The notes under the pieces are model-generated. The model was not told the origin of the DNA. It made no database searches and saw nothing but the letters and a program-made list of their open reading frames with translations. A stretch of DNA of 13,274 bases. Origin: Geodermatophilaceae bacterium. Lineage in GTDB: Bacteria > Actinomycetota > Actinomycetes > Mycobacteriales > Geodermatophilaceae. The translations under genes and the position numbers were made by a program. Position 1 is the stretch's first letter, and each line of letters opens with the position of its first letter. The stretch is taken from positions 1 to 13,274 of the forward strand of contig JACCXW010000162.1 in NCBI GenBank assembly GCA_013696785.1, read 5' to 3'. Shown here piece by piece: positions 6,109-12,370 of this stretch.

Positions 6109-7412
6109 CATTCGCCCTCGACGTCGTCTTGGTCTTCGTCTTCATCCTGATCGGCGGTCTCTTCGTCACCGCCGAGATCTCGCTGATATCCCTGCGCGAG
6201 GGGCAGGTTCGCAGCCTGACCGACCGGGGCCGGCGCGGCGGCCGGCTGGCGCGACTGATGGCGGACCCGAACAGGTTCCTCGGAGCCGGGCAGATCGGCG
6301 TCACCCTCGCCGGCTTCCTGTCCGCGGCGTTCGGCGCGGCGACACTGTCCGATCCGTTCGCCGGCTGGCTCGCCGACCGCGGCCTGCGTCCCGGCGTCGC
6401 AACCGCGCTCGCCCTCGTCCTCATCACGGTCGTCATCACCTACGTGTCGCTCGTGCTCGGTGAGCTGGCGCCCAAACGGTTGGCGCTGCAGCGGGCCGAG
6501 GGCATCGCGCTGGTCGTGGCCGCGCCGCTGGACCGGATCGCGACCGTGCTCCGGCCGGTGATCTGGCTGCTCTCGAAATCCACGGATGTCGTCATCCGGC
6601 TCTTTCGGGGCGACCCGCGTACTCGCGGCGAGGCGATCACCCAGGAGGAATTGCGCGATCTCGTTGCTGCCCACGAATCGTTGACGAGCGACGAGCGCAG
6701 GCTCATCGACGATGTCTTCGCGGCCGGACAGCGCCAGATCTCCGAGGTGATGATCCCTCGGACGGAGGTCGACTTCCTCGACGGCGGCCTGACCGTGAGC
6801 CGGGCCGGCCGCCAGGTCGCTGACTCCCCGCACTCGCGCTACCCGGTCGTGGGGCGAAACCAGGACGACATCGTCGGGTTCGTCCACATCCGCGACCTGC
6901 TGACGCCCACTCATCCGGCCGGTCGGGCGGCCACGGTCGACGACGTCGCGCGCGAGGTCATCCAGCTGCCCGGCTCCAAGAAGGTCCTGGCGGCACTGTC
7001 GGAGATGCGCCGCTCCGGCCACCACCTCGCGATCGTGGTGGACGAGTACGGCGGGACAGACGGCATCGTCACCCTCGAGGACCTGATCGAGGAGGTGATC
7101 GGCGAGATCCGGGACGAGTACGACGAACAGATCAACGAGCCGTTGCGGTCTGCCACCGGCGAGATCGAAGTGGATGGGCTGCTCAACCTCGACGACTTCG
7201 CCGAGGCGACCGGGATGGAGCTACCCGAAGGGCCGTACGAGACGGCGGCCGGCTTCGTGCTGTCCCGATTGGGGCACCTGCCGTCGGTCGGTGACAGCGT
7301 GCGGGTCGACGGGCGAGCCCTTGACGTCCTGGAACTCGACGGTCGCCGGATCGCCCGGCTGCGGCTCGGCCCGACCGAGCAACCGCAAGAGGCGGCGGCG
7401 CAACGTCCGTAG
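6105..7412 (+). CDS. CNNM/CorC (HlyC) family membrane protein with DUF21, CBS pair and CorC_HlyC domains
   Basis: 435 residues, full length for the family. Residues 1-165 form the DUF21/CNNM membrane domain, with hydrophobic segments near 3-23, 60-80, 97-118 and 134-157 and the conserved VLGELAPKRLAL (117-128). A CBS pair spans about 211-340, with VMIPRTEVDFL in the first CBS and VVDEYGGTDGIVTLEDLIEEVIGEI (311-335) in the second. Residues 350-422 form the small CorC_HlyC domain (TGEIEVDGLLNLDDF, ETAAGFVLSRLGHLP, GRALDVLELDGRRIARLRL). Members are linked to Mg2+/Co2+ efflux or homeostasis in the plasma membrane; the older name haemolysin is misleading. A GAGG at 6095-6098 lies six bases before the ATG. 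The start also overlaps the upstream ORF stop. These genes often occur as tandem pairs, but only one copy is here. Confidence 0.92.
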   Translation: MTFALDVVLVFVFILIGGLFVTAEISLISLREGQVRSLTDRGRRGGRLARLMADPNRFLGAGQIGVTLAGFLSAAFGAATLSDPFAGWLADRGLRPGVATALALVLITVVITYVSLVLGELAPKRLALQRAEGIALVVAAPLDRIATVLRPVIWLLSKSTDVVIRLFRGDPRTRGEAITQEELRDLVAAHESLTSDERRLIDDVFAAGQRQISEVMIPRTEVDFLDGGLTVSRAGRQVADSPHSRYPVVGRNQDDIVGFVHIRDLLTPTHPAGRAATVDDVAREVIQLPGSKKVLAALSEMRRSGHHLAIVVDEYGGTDGIVTLEDLIEEVIGEIRDEYDEQINEPLRSATGEIEVDGLLNLDDFAEATGMELPEGPYETAAGFVLSRLGHLPSVGDSVRVDGRALDVLELDGRRIARLRLGPTEQPQEAAAQRP

Positions 7413-7419
7413 CTCGAAC

Positions 7420-7451
7420 AGAGCGCCAGAGCGCCAGAGCGCCAGCGCGCC
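7420..7451. repeat. 8-bp tandem repeat, four copies
   Basis: AGAGCGCC occurs three times head to tail from 7420, then once as AGCGCGCC (to 7451), eight bases after the stop of the CNNM-family gene. Noncoding, in the convergent spacer before galE. It is preceded by CGAACAG (7415-7421), a heptamer also found in the 16-bp repeats at 8589. Confidence 0.85.
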
Positions 7452-7459
7452 AGATCCGG

Positions 7460-7474
7460 ACCCGCGCGACGGGT
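7460..7474. terminator. Small hairpin between convergent genes
   Basis: ACCCG (7460-7464) and CGGGT (7470-7474) form a perfect five-pair stem with a CGCGA loop, directly after the galE stop on the minus strand and about 50 bases after the CNNM-family gene. There is no T-run. The stem is short enough to be chance in GC-rich DNA. Confidence 0.25.
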
Positions 7475-7476
7475 GC

Positions 7477-8430
7477 TCAGGCGCGCGAGCGGGCGACCTC
7501 CCACGCGTCGGCGACCATGACGTCGATCTCCGCGTACGCCGGCTCCCAGGCGAGTTCGGCCCGGATCCGTTCGGCAGAGGCGACGAGGACCGCGGGATCA
7601 CCGGCCCGTCGGGGACCCACGACGACCGGGATCGGGTGGCCGGTCACCCGCCGGGCGGCATCGAGCACCTCGCGCACCGAGAACCCGGCGCCGATGCCGA
7701 GGTTGTAGATCCGGTGCGTTCCCGGTTCGCACGCCGCCAACGCGAGCAGGTGCGCACGGGCGAGGTCGGCGACGTGGATGTAGTCACGGACGCAGGTGCC
7801 GTCGGGGGTGGGCCAGTCCTCGCCGTAGACCACGAGGTGCTCTCGCACCCCGGCCGCCACCTCCAGCGCGAGCGGGATCAGATGAGTCTCGACCGCATGC
7901 CGCTCGCCGAGCCCGGCGTCGGCTCCCGCGACGTTGAAGTACCGCAGGCTGATCGCGCCGAGGCCGTGCGCCAGCGCCTCCCCGGCAAGCATCCGGTCGA
8001 CGGCGAGCTTGCTGTGTCCGTACGTGCTCGTCGGGGCATTCGGCGCCGTCTCGTCGATCGGGACCGTCGCCGGCTCGCCGTAAGTCGCCGCCGTGGAGGA
8101 GAACACGAGACGGCGTACGCCGACGTCCCGCATCGCGTCGAGCAGCGCCAGCGTCCCGCCCACGTTGGTGCGCCAGTACAGTTCCGGCCGCCGTTGGGAT
8201 TCCCCGACGACTGATTTCGCGGCAAGGTGCAAGACCGCGTCGAACTCGGCGGTCACCACCTTTGCGCTGTCGGCGATGTCAACCTCGACGAAGTCCGCAG
8301 CTGCCGGTACGGCGTCGCGGTGGCCGGTGGACAGGTCGTCGAGCACCGTCACCTCGTGCCCGGCGGCGAGCAACTGGGCGGCGACGACACTGCCGATGTA
8401 CCCGGCGCCTCCGGTCACGAGCAGCTTCAC
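7477..8430 (-). CDS. galE: UDP-glucose 4-epimerase
   Basis: Interconverts UDP-glucose and UDP-galactose in the cytoplasm; feeds the Leloir pathway and cell-wall or exopolysaccharide galactose. 317 residues from the GTG at 8430, close to family length. It is an extended short-chain dehydrogenase: NAD-binding TGGAGYIGS (6-14), Asp31 to Ser34 in LDDLSTG, AAKSVVGES (70-78), catalytic Ser112/Thr113 in VFSSTAATYGEP, Tyr137-x3-Lys141 in STYGHSKLAVD, LRYFNVAGAD, and RDYIHVADLARAHLLAL. These match GalE rather than dTDP-glucose dehydratase. The start is set by GGAGAGG (complement of 8440-8446), nine bases upstream. An in-frame ATG at 8511 would add 27 residues translated from tandem repeats and is rejected. 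It stands alone: convergent with the CNNM-family gene, divergent from pat. Confidence 0.92.
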   Translation of the reverse strand: MKLLVTGGAGYIGSVVAAQLLAAGHEVTVLDDLSTGHRDAVPAAADFVEVDIADSAKVVTAEFDAVLHLAAKSVVGESQRRPELYWRTNVGGTLALLDAMRDVGVRRLVFSSTAATYGEPATVPIDETAPNAPTSTYGHSKLAVDRMLAGEALAHGLGAISLRYFNVAGADAGLGERHAVETHLIPLALEVAAGVREHLVVYGEDWPTPDGTCVRDYIHVADLARAHLLALAACEPGTHRIYNLGIGAGFSVREVLDAARRVTGHPIPVVVGPRRAGDPAVLVASAERIRAELAWEPAYAEIDVMVADAWEVARSRA

Positions 8431-8470
8431 AGACGCCGTCCTCTCCGATGTCCGCGCGTCGGGTCCGACC

Positions 8471-8530
8471 ACACGGGGTTCCGACACGAGATTGCCACAC
8501 GGGGTTGCCACACGAGGTTGCCATGCGAGG
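8471..8530. repeat. 13-bp tandem repeat, about 4.5 copies, in the galE/pat divergent spacer
   Basis: Units start at 8471, 8484, 8497 and 8510, with a partial copy from 8523. They read ACACGGGGTTCCG, ACACGAGATTGCC, ACACGGGGTTGCC and ACACGAGGTTGCC; the last copy decays to ATGCGAGG. Each join from the second unit on contains TTGCCA (8492, 8505, 8518), which resembles a -35 hexamer. Noncoding. Four-fold copies of this kind can bind a regulator or vary in number by slippage. Confidence 0.9.
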
Positions 8531-8588
8531 CCGGCCGGAGCCCACTACCTGAGGTGCGATGATCGGGCGGGCTGCGGTCGTACCAAAC

Positions 8589-8637
8589 GCGCCCGAACAG
8601 CAGTGCGCCCGAACAGCAGTGCGCCCCGAACAGCAGG
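8589..8637. repeat. 16-bp tandem repeat, three copies, just upstream of the pat ribosome site
   Basis: GCGCCCGAACAGCAGT occurs perfectly at 8589-8604 and 8605-8620. A third copy from 8621 has one extra C and runs into the purine-rich ribosome site. The units are not multiples of three and do not encode a repeating peptide. CGGGCG at 8564-8569 could pair with CGCCCG in either of the first two units, so the leader could fold alternatively. Function unknown. Confidence 0.9.
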
Positions 8638-8645
8638 GAGGAGGA
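8635..8645 (+). promoter_or_regulatory. Strong ribosome binding site of pat
   Basis: AGGGAGGAGGA contains two GGAGG matches, ending seven and four bases before the GTG at 8649. It fixes the pat start and argues against the in-frame ATG at 8559, which would translate the repeats. Confidence 0.85.
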
Positions 8646-8648
8646 CCG

Positions 8649-9734
8649 GTGTCGCTGAAGCCGCGCGCGGACATCGCATCGCTGCCCGCGTACAAACCCG
8701 GCCGGAACCCGGCCGACCTGGCCCGCGAACTCGGGCTCGCATCGGCGGTCAAACTGGCCAGCAACGAGGTCGCGTTCGGGCCGTTGCCCAGCGTGATCGA
8801 CGCCGTCACCGCGGCCGCCGGCAGCATGAATCGCTACCCCGACAACGGCGCGCAGCTGCTCACCGAAGCTCTCGCCGCCAAGACGGGCAAGGACGCGGGC
8901 CAGATCGCAGTCGGTTGCGGGTCGGTCAGCCTCTGCCAGCAGCTCCTGCAGGCCTACGCCGGCCCGGGCGACGAGGTGATATTCGCCTGGCGCTCGTTTG
9001 AGGCCTACCCGCTGCTGGTGACGGTGTCGGGCGCGGTGCCGGTGATGGTGCCGCTGCGGGACCGCTACCACCACGATCTCGACGCCATGGCGGCGGCGAT
9101 CACCGACCGCACGAAGGTCGTCTTCGTGTGCAATCCGAACAATCCGACCAGCACGGCGGTCCGCCGCGATCCGCTCCTTCGATTTCTCGACTCGGTCCCG
9201 GACACCGTCGTGGTGGCGCTGGACGAGGCATATCGCGAGTTCGTCGCCGACCCCGACATACCGGATGGGATCGAGCTGGCAGACGGGCGACCGAACGTGT
9301 GCGTCCTGCGGACATTCTCCAAGGCCTACGGGCTGGCGGGCCTGCGGGTCGGCTACCTCGTGGCCGGTGATCCGGCGGTCGCGGAAGCGGTGCGCAAGAC
9401 GTACGTGCCGTTCTCGGTCTCGAGTGTCGCCCAGGCCGCCGCCGTGGCCTCGTTGGCCGCCGAGGACGAGATGCTCGCCCGGTGCACGGCCGTCGTGGTC
9501 GAACGCGAGCGGGTGATAGCCAAGCTCCGCGACGCGGGCGCTGAGCTCCCCGACAGCCACGCGAACTTCATCTGGCTGCCGCTGGGTGACGCGGCGACGG
9601 ACTTCGCCGCGGCGTGCGAGCAGCGCGGCATCATCGTGCGGCCGTTCGCCGGTGACGGTGTGCGCGTCACCATCGGCGCGCCGGCCGAGAACGACGCCTT
9701 TCTGGCCATCGCCGCCGAGCGAGTGAGCAGATGA
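8649..9734 (+). CDS. pat: Aromatic amino acid / histidinol-phosphate aminotransferase (Pat/HisC2 group)
   Basis: PLP-dependent transaminase of 361 residues from the GTG at 8649. PLP lysine Lys225 in RTFSKAYGLAGLRVGY, cofactor-contact residues in CNPNNP (161-166) and Asp192/Tyr195 in LDEAYREF, and Arg233. The N-terminal KLASNEVAFGPLP (35-47), YPDNGA, VGCGSVSLCQQLLQA and GDEVIFAWRSFEAYP follow, as I recall it, the actinobacterial Pat aromatic aminotransferase pattern (SNEV, FPWRSFEAYP) more than classical HisC. It probably makes phenylalanine, tyrosine or related amino acids from their keto acids, with histidinol-phosphate transamination possible. Many annotations would call it hisC; no other his genes are here. 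A TACCTG at 8546-8551 might be a -10 element. It heads a chain of genes, with the next start one base after its stop. Confidence 0.88.
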   Translation: MSLKPRADIASLPAYKPGRNPADLARELGLASAVKLASNEVAFGPLPSVIDAVTAAAGSMNRYPDNGAQLLTEALAAKTGKDAGQIAVGCGSVSLCQQLLQAYAGPGDEVIFAWRSFEAYPLLVTVSGAVPVMVPLRDRYHHDLDAMAAAITDRTKVVFVCNPNNPTSTAVRRDPLLRFLDSVPDTVVVALDEAYREFVADPDIPDGIELADGRPNVCVLRTFSKAYGLAGLRVGYLVAGDPAVAEAVRKTYVPFSVSSVAQAAAVASLAAEDEMLARCTAVVVERERVIAKLRDAGAELPDSHANFIWLPLGDAATDFAAACEQRGIIVRPFAGDGVRVTIGAPAENDAFLAIAAERVSR

Positions 9735-9735
9735 C

Positions 9736-10833
9736 GTGACTGACGGCCACGCGGCGCGGGCTGACGAGTCCGGGGCCGAGGACACCGACCGGGTCGCGGC
9801 CGAACTGGTCAGCCGACGTCGCTACGCCGCTCTCGACGCCATCACGCCGTACTTGCCGGATCTCGATGCGGCTGCCCGCGCCGACGTACGCGGGCTATGC
9901 CGATTTGCGCTGCGGGTACTGGAACTTGACGCCGAGGACTTCGCCTCCCTGAGTGGTGTGCCACGCGAGCTGTCCGGGCTCATCGCCTCGGCGCACATCC
10001 CCGCCAAGCCGCTGCAGCCCGACCGCGGGGCGCTCGGCAGCCTCCGACCGACGTACCGGCTCTTTCTCGAGGTGCTGGCCGTGCGCTGGGAACGCGAGGA
10101 ACTCAGCAGCGTGCTCGCGGTCTTGCACCTGATGGCGGAGTACCTGCCGCTGCTCGCCTGGGAGCCGGTCCTCGGGCACGCCGGTGACCCGGCCCGCTTG
10201 GGTCTGGCCGTTCGAGGCGTCGGTAGCCGGTGGGCGACCGGCGACCCGCGCTGCGACCACCCGCCGTCACTGCGACGGTCGCTTCGAACGGCGCTGCACA
10301 TCGTGGATCAAGACGCCGTGCAGTGGCAGCGCTACCTCGACCGCGACCACTCCCGGGTCAGCGCCGCACTGGGGCAGTGTGCGTCACATCCGACCAAGGG
10401 CCGCCCCGATCCCGGCCGGCTGTGCAGCACTCCGTGCACGGTCTGGACGCGGCTGGACCCGGCCAGGGCGGAGGATCTGGAGCGCCGGATGACGCTGGTC
10501 GGCCTCTTCGTCGACTCACCGGTGCTCGCGCTGCGCCATGCCGCGCCGGTAGGGCACGGCTTCGGCGTTCCCGATCGAGCTGAGCTGCTGGAGGACTGGC
10601 AGGCAACCTGGGTTCGGCTCAGCCTGCCGTGGAAGGGGGGTCGCAACCCGCTGCACGATGCCCCCGCGAACGACGCTCCGCTGCCCGGGCTGCAGGCCTT
10701 CCTGTCCGCCGTGGCGGGGACGCAGCTGCGGCCGCTGGGGGTCCTGGACCGGGTGGACGAGCTGCTCGCTCACCGGCTGGACGTGACGGTCGACGTCGGT
10801 GAGCCGACCCGCCCGGATACCGTGATGCGGTGA
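9736..10833 (+). CDS. Unrecognised conserved-looking protein with paired Cys/His residues
   Basis: 365 residues from the GTG at 9736, one base after the pat stop. It ends in a GTGA overlap with trpS. I do not recognise a family. The first 30 residues are acidic and polar. Residues 30-160 look alpha-helical (YAALDAITPYLPDLDAAARADVRGLCRFALRVLEL; YRLFLEVLAVRWEREELSSVLAVLHLMAEYLPLLAW). The middle carries Cys173-x-His175, Cys215-x2-His218 and Cys230-x3-Cys234, which could bind a metal or be structural. The last third has LALRHAAPVGHGFGVPDR and WVRLSLPWKGGRNPLHD. There is no signal peptide or membrane segment, so it is probably cytoplasmic. Base composition and codon use match the neighbours, and the tight spacing on both sides supports a real gene. 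Its place between an aromatic aminotransferase and tryptophanyl-tRNA synthetase is suggestive only. Confidence 0.75.
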   Translation: MTDGHAARADESGAEDTDRVAAELVSRRRYAALDAITPYLPDLDAAARADVRGLCRFALRVLELDAEDFASLSGVPRELSGLIASAHIPAKPLQPDRGALGSLRPTYRLFLEVLAVRWEREELSSVLAVLHLMAEYLPLLAWEPVLGHAGDPARLGLAVRGVGSRWATGDPRCDHPPSLRRSLRTALHIVDQDAVQWQRYLDRDHSRVSAALGQCASHPTKGRPDPGRLCSTPCTVWTRLDPARAEDLERRMTLVGLFVDSPVLALRHAAPVGHGFGVPDRAELLEDWQATWVRLSLPWKGGRNPLHDAPANDAPLPGLQAFLSAVAGTQLRPLGVLDRVDELLAHRLDVTVDVGEPTRPDTVMR

Positions 10834-11849
10834 CCATGTCGGCCCGCCCGCGGGTGCTGTCCGGCATCCAGCCCACTGCGGACTCCTTCCACCTCGGCAA
10901 CTATCTGGGGGCGCTGCGGCAGTGGGTCGCGCTGCAGGACACCCACGACGCGTTCTACTGTGTGGTCGACCTGCACGCGATCACGCTCGACCAGGATCCC
11001 GCCGCGCTGCGCGCTCGCACGCGCAGCAGCGCCGCGCAGTTGATCGCGATGGGAATCGACACCGACCACAGCACCCTGTTCGTGCAGAGCCAGGTCCCCG
11101 AGCATGCGCAGCTTTGCTGGGTGATGCAGTGCCTGACCGGCTTCGGCGAGGCCAGCCGGATGACGCAGTTCAAAGACAAGTCCCAGCGCGGTGGTGCCGA
11201 GCGCTCCAGCGTCGGCCTGTTCACCTACCCCGTCCTGCAGGCGGCGGACATCTTGCTGTACGCCGCCGACCAGGTTCCGGTCGGTGAGGATCAGCGCCAG
11301 CACCTGGAACTGACCCGGGACCTCGCGCAGCGGTTCAACTCCCGGTTCGGGCCGACTCTGACCGTGCCGTCGCCGTACATCGTGAAGAACACCGCGAAGA
11401 TCACCGATCTACAGGACCCGACCGCGAAGATGAGCAAGTCGTCCTCGTCCACGGCCGGAATCGTCGACATCCTCGACGACCCGGCCGTCAGCGCCAAGAA
11501 GATCCGCGGAGCGGTCACCGACAACGACCGGGCGGTCCGCTTCGACCCCGAGGCCAAGCCTGGCGTCTCGAATCTGCTGACGATCCTGTCCGCCCTCACC
11601 GGCGCGGACATCGCCGTGCTGGAGCAGCGCTACGCCGGGGCCGGCTACGGCGACCTCAAACGGGACGTGGCAGACGCGGTCGTCGCAGCCGTGGAACCGA
11701 TCAGAACGCGAACGGCGGAATTGCTCTCCGATCCGGCGGCGCTCGACACCAGGCTGGCTGCCGGCGCCGAGCGGGCCCGCTCCGTCGCCGGACCTACGCT
11801 GGCCGCGGTGTACGACCGGATCGGCTTTCTCCCGGCCGGCACAGAATGA
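10830..11849 (+). CDS. trpS: Tryptophanyl-tRNA synthetase
   Basis: Class I aminoacyl-tRNA synthetase charging tRNA-Trp with tryptophan, cytoplasmic. 339 residues from the GTG at 10830 (337 from the ATG at 10836), the normal bacterial length. The HIGH-equivalent is HLGN (21-24) after LSGIQPTADSF, the second signature AKMSKS is at 199-204, and the tryptophan-pocket and adenylate region YPVLQAADILLY with VPVGEDQRQHLELTRD (133-164) is intact. The GTG overlaps the upstream stop as GTGA, which favours coupled translation from 10830; neither start has a clear ribosome site. The 2H phosphoesterase gene follows with an ATGA overlap. No T-box or leader attenuator is possible here because the gene is internal to an operon. 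Confidence 0.96.
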   Translation: MTMSARPRVLSGIQPTADSFHLGNYLGALRQWVALQDTHDAFYCVVDLHAITLDQDPAALRARTRSSAAQLIAMGIDTDHSTLFVQSQVPEHAQLCWVMQCLTGFGEASRMTQFKDKSQRGGAERSSVGLFTYPVLQAADILLYAADQVPVGEDQRQHLELTRDLAQRFNSRFGPTLTVPSPYIVKNTAKITDLQDPTAKMSKSSSSTAGIVDILDDPAVSAKKIRGAVTDNDRAVRFDPEAKPGVSNLLTILSALTGADIAVLEQRYAGAGYGDLKRDVADAVVAAVEPIRTRTAELLSDPAALDTRLAAGAERARSVAGPTLAAVYDRIGFLPAGTE

Positions 11850-12370
11850 GCGGACTGGTGTTGGGCGTGGCGATCAGCCTGCCGGATCCGGTGGCCGGAG
11901 AGCTGGCGGCGTGGCGGGCTCAGGTGGGCGACGCGCAGGCGCCGAAGGTACCGCCCCACGTGACCCTGCTGCCGCCCACCGAGGTGGCGGAGTCGGAGCT
12001 GGACGAGGTGCTCCGGCACCTGAATGACGTGGCCGCCGTGGCCACCGTGTTCGAGTTGCACCTGCACGGGACCGGTACGTTCCGGCCGATCTCGCAGGTC
12101 GTGTTCGTTACCGTCGCCAGCGGCATCTCCTACTGCGAGCTGATGGAGGCAGACCTCCGTTCGGGGCCGCTGGAGCGGGACATCGAGTTCCCGTACCACC
12201 CGCACGTCACCGTCGCCCACGACGTACCGGCGCACATGCTGGACAAGGCGTACGACGGGCTCGCCGAGTACGACGCGCGTTTCACGGTGGACGCCTTCAC
12301 CGCCTTCGAGCAGGGCGAGGACGGCTCCTGGCGACCGTCCGAGCACTTCCCGTTCGGCCGGGGTCGATGA
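11846..12370 (+). CDS. 2'-5' RNA ligase / 2H phosphoesterase family protein
   Basis: 174 residues, typical for bacterial 2H phosphoesterases. Both catalytic HxT motifs are present: His38-Val-Thr40 in PPHVTLLPP and His120-Val-Thr122 in YHPHVTVAHD, about 80 residues apart as expected. The family cleaves or ligates 2'-5' phosphodiester or cyclic phosphate ends of RNA and nucleotides; the bacterial substrates are mostly unknown. The ATG overlaps the trpS stop as ATGA, and the TGA overlaps the next ATG the same way. Co-translation with trpS suggests a link to tRNA or RNA ends, but that is inference. Cytoplasmic. Confidence 0.88.
   Translation: MSGLVLGVAISLPDPVAGELAAWRAQVGDAQAPKVPPHVTLLPPTEVAESELDEVLRHLNDVAAVATVFELHLHGTGTFRPISQVVFVTVASGISYCELMEADLRSGPLERDIEFPYHPHVTVAHDVPAHMLDKAYDGLAEYDARFTVDAFTAFEQGEDGSWRPSEHFPFGRGR

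Noticed and set aside
8431..8511. ATG start for galE at 8511 adding 27 residues
   Set aside because: The extension runs through the 13-bp repeats. The GTG at 8430 gives VKLLVTGGAGYIG directly and has GGAGAGG upstream.
8471..8637. CRISPR array
   Set aside because: Units of 13 and 16 bp are directly adjacent with no spacers, and no cas genes are present.
8559..8648. ATG start for pat at 8559 adding 30 residues
   Set aside because: The extension is translated tandem repeat, while a very strong ribosome site sits just before the GTG at 8649 where the family N-terminus begins.
8427..9785. A 452-codon minus-strand open frame across pat and the repeats
   Set aside because: Antisense to pat. Its end translates the 16-bp repeats as LLFGAHCCSG-type sequence. 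No ribosome site or family.
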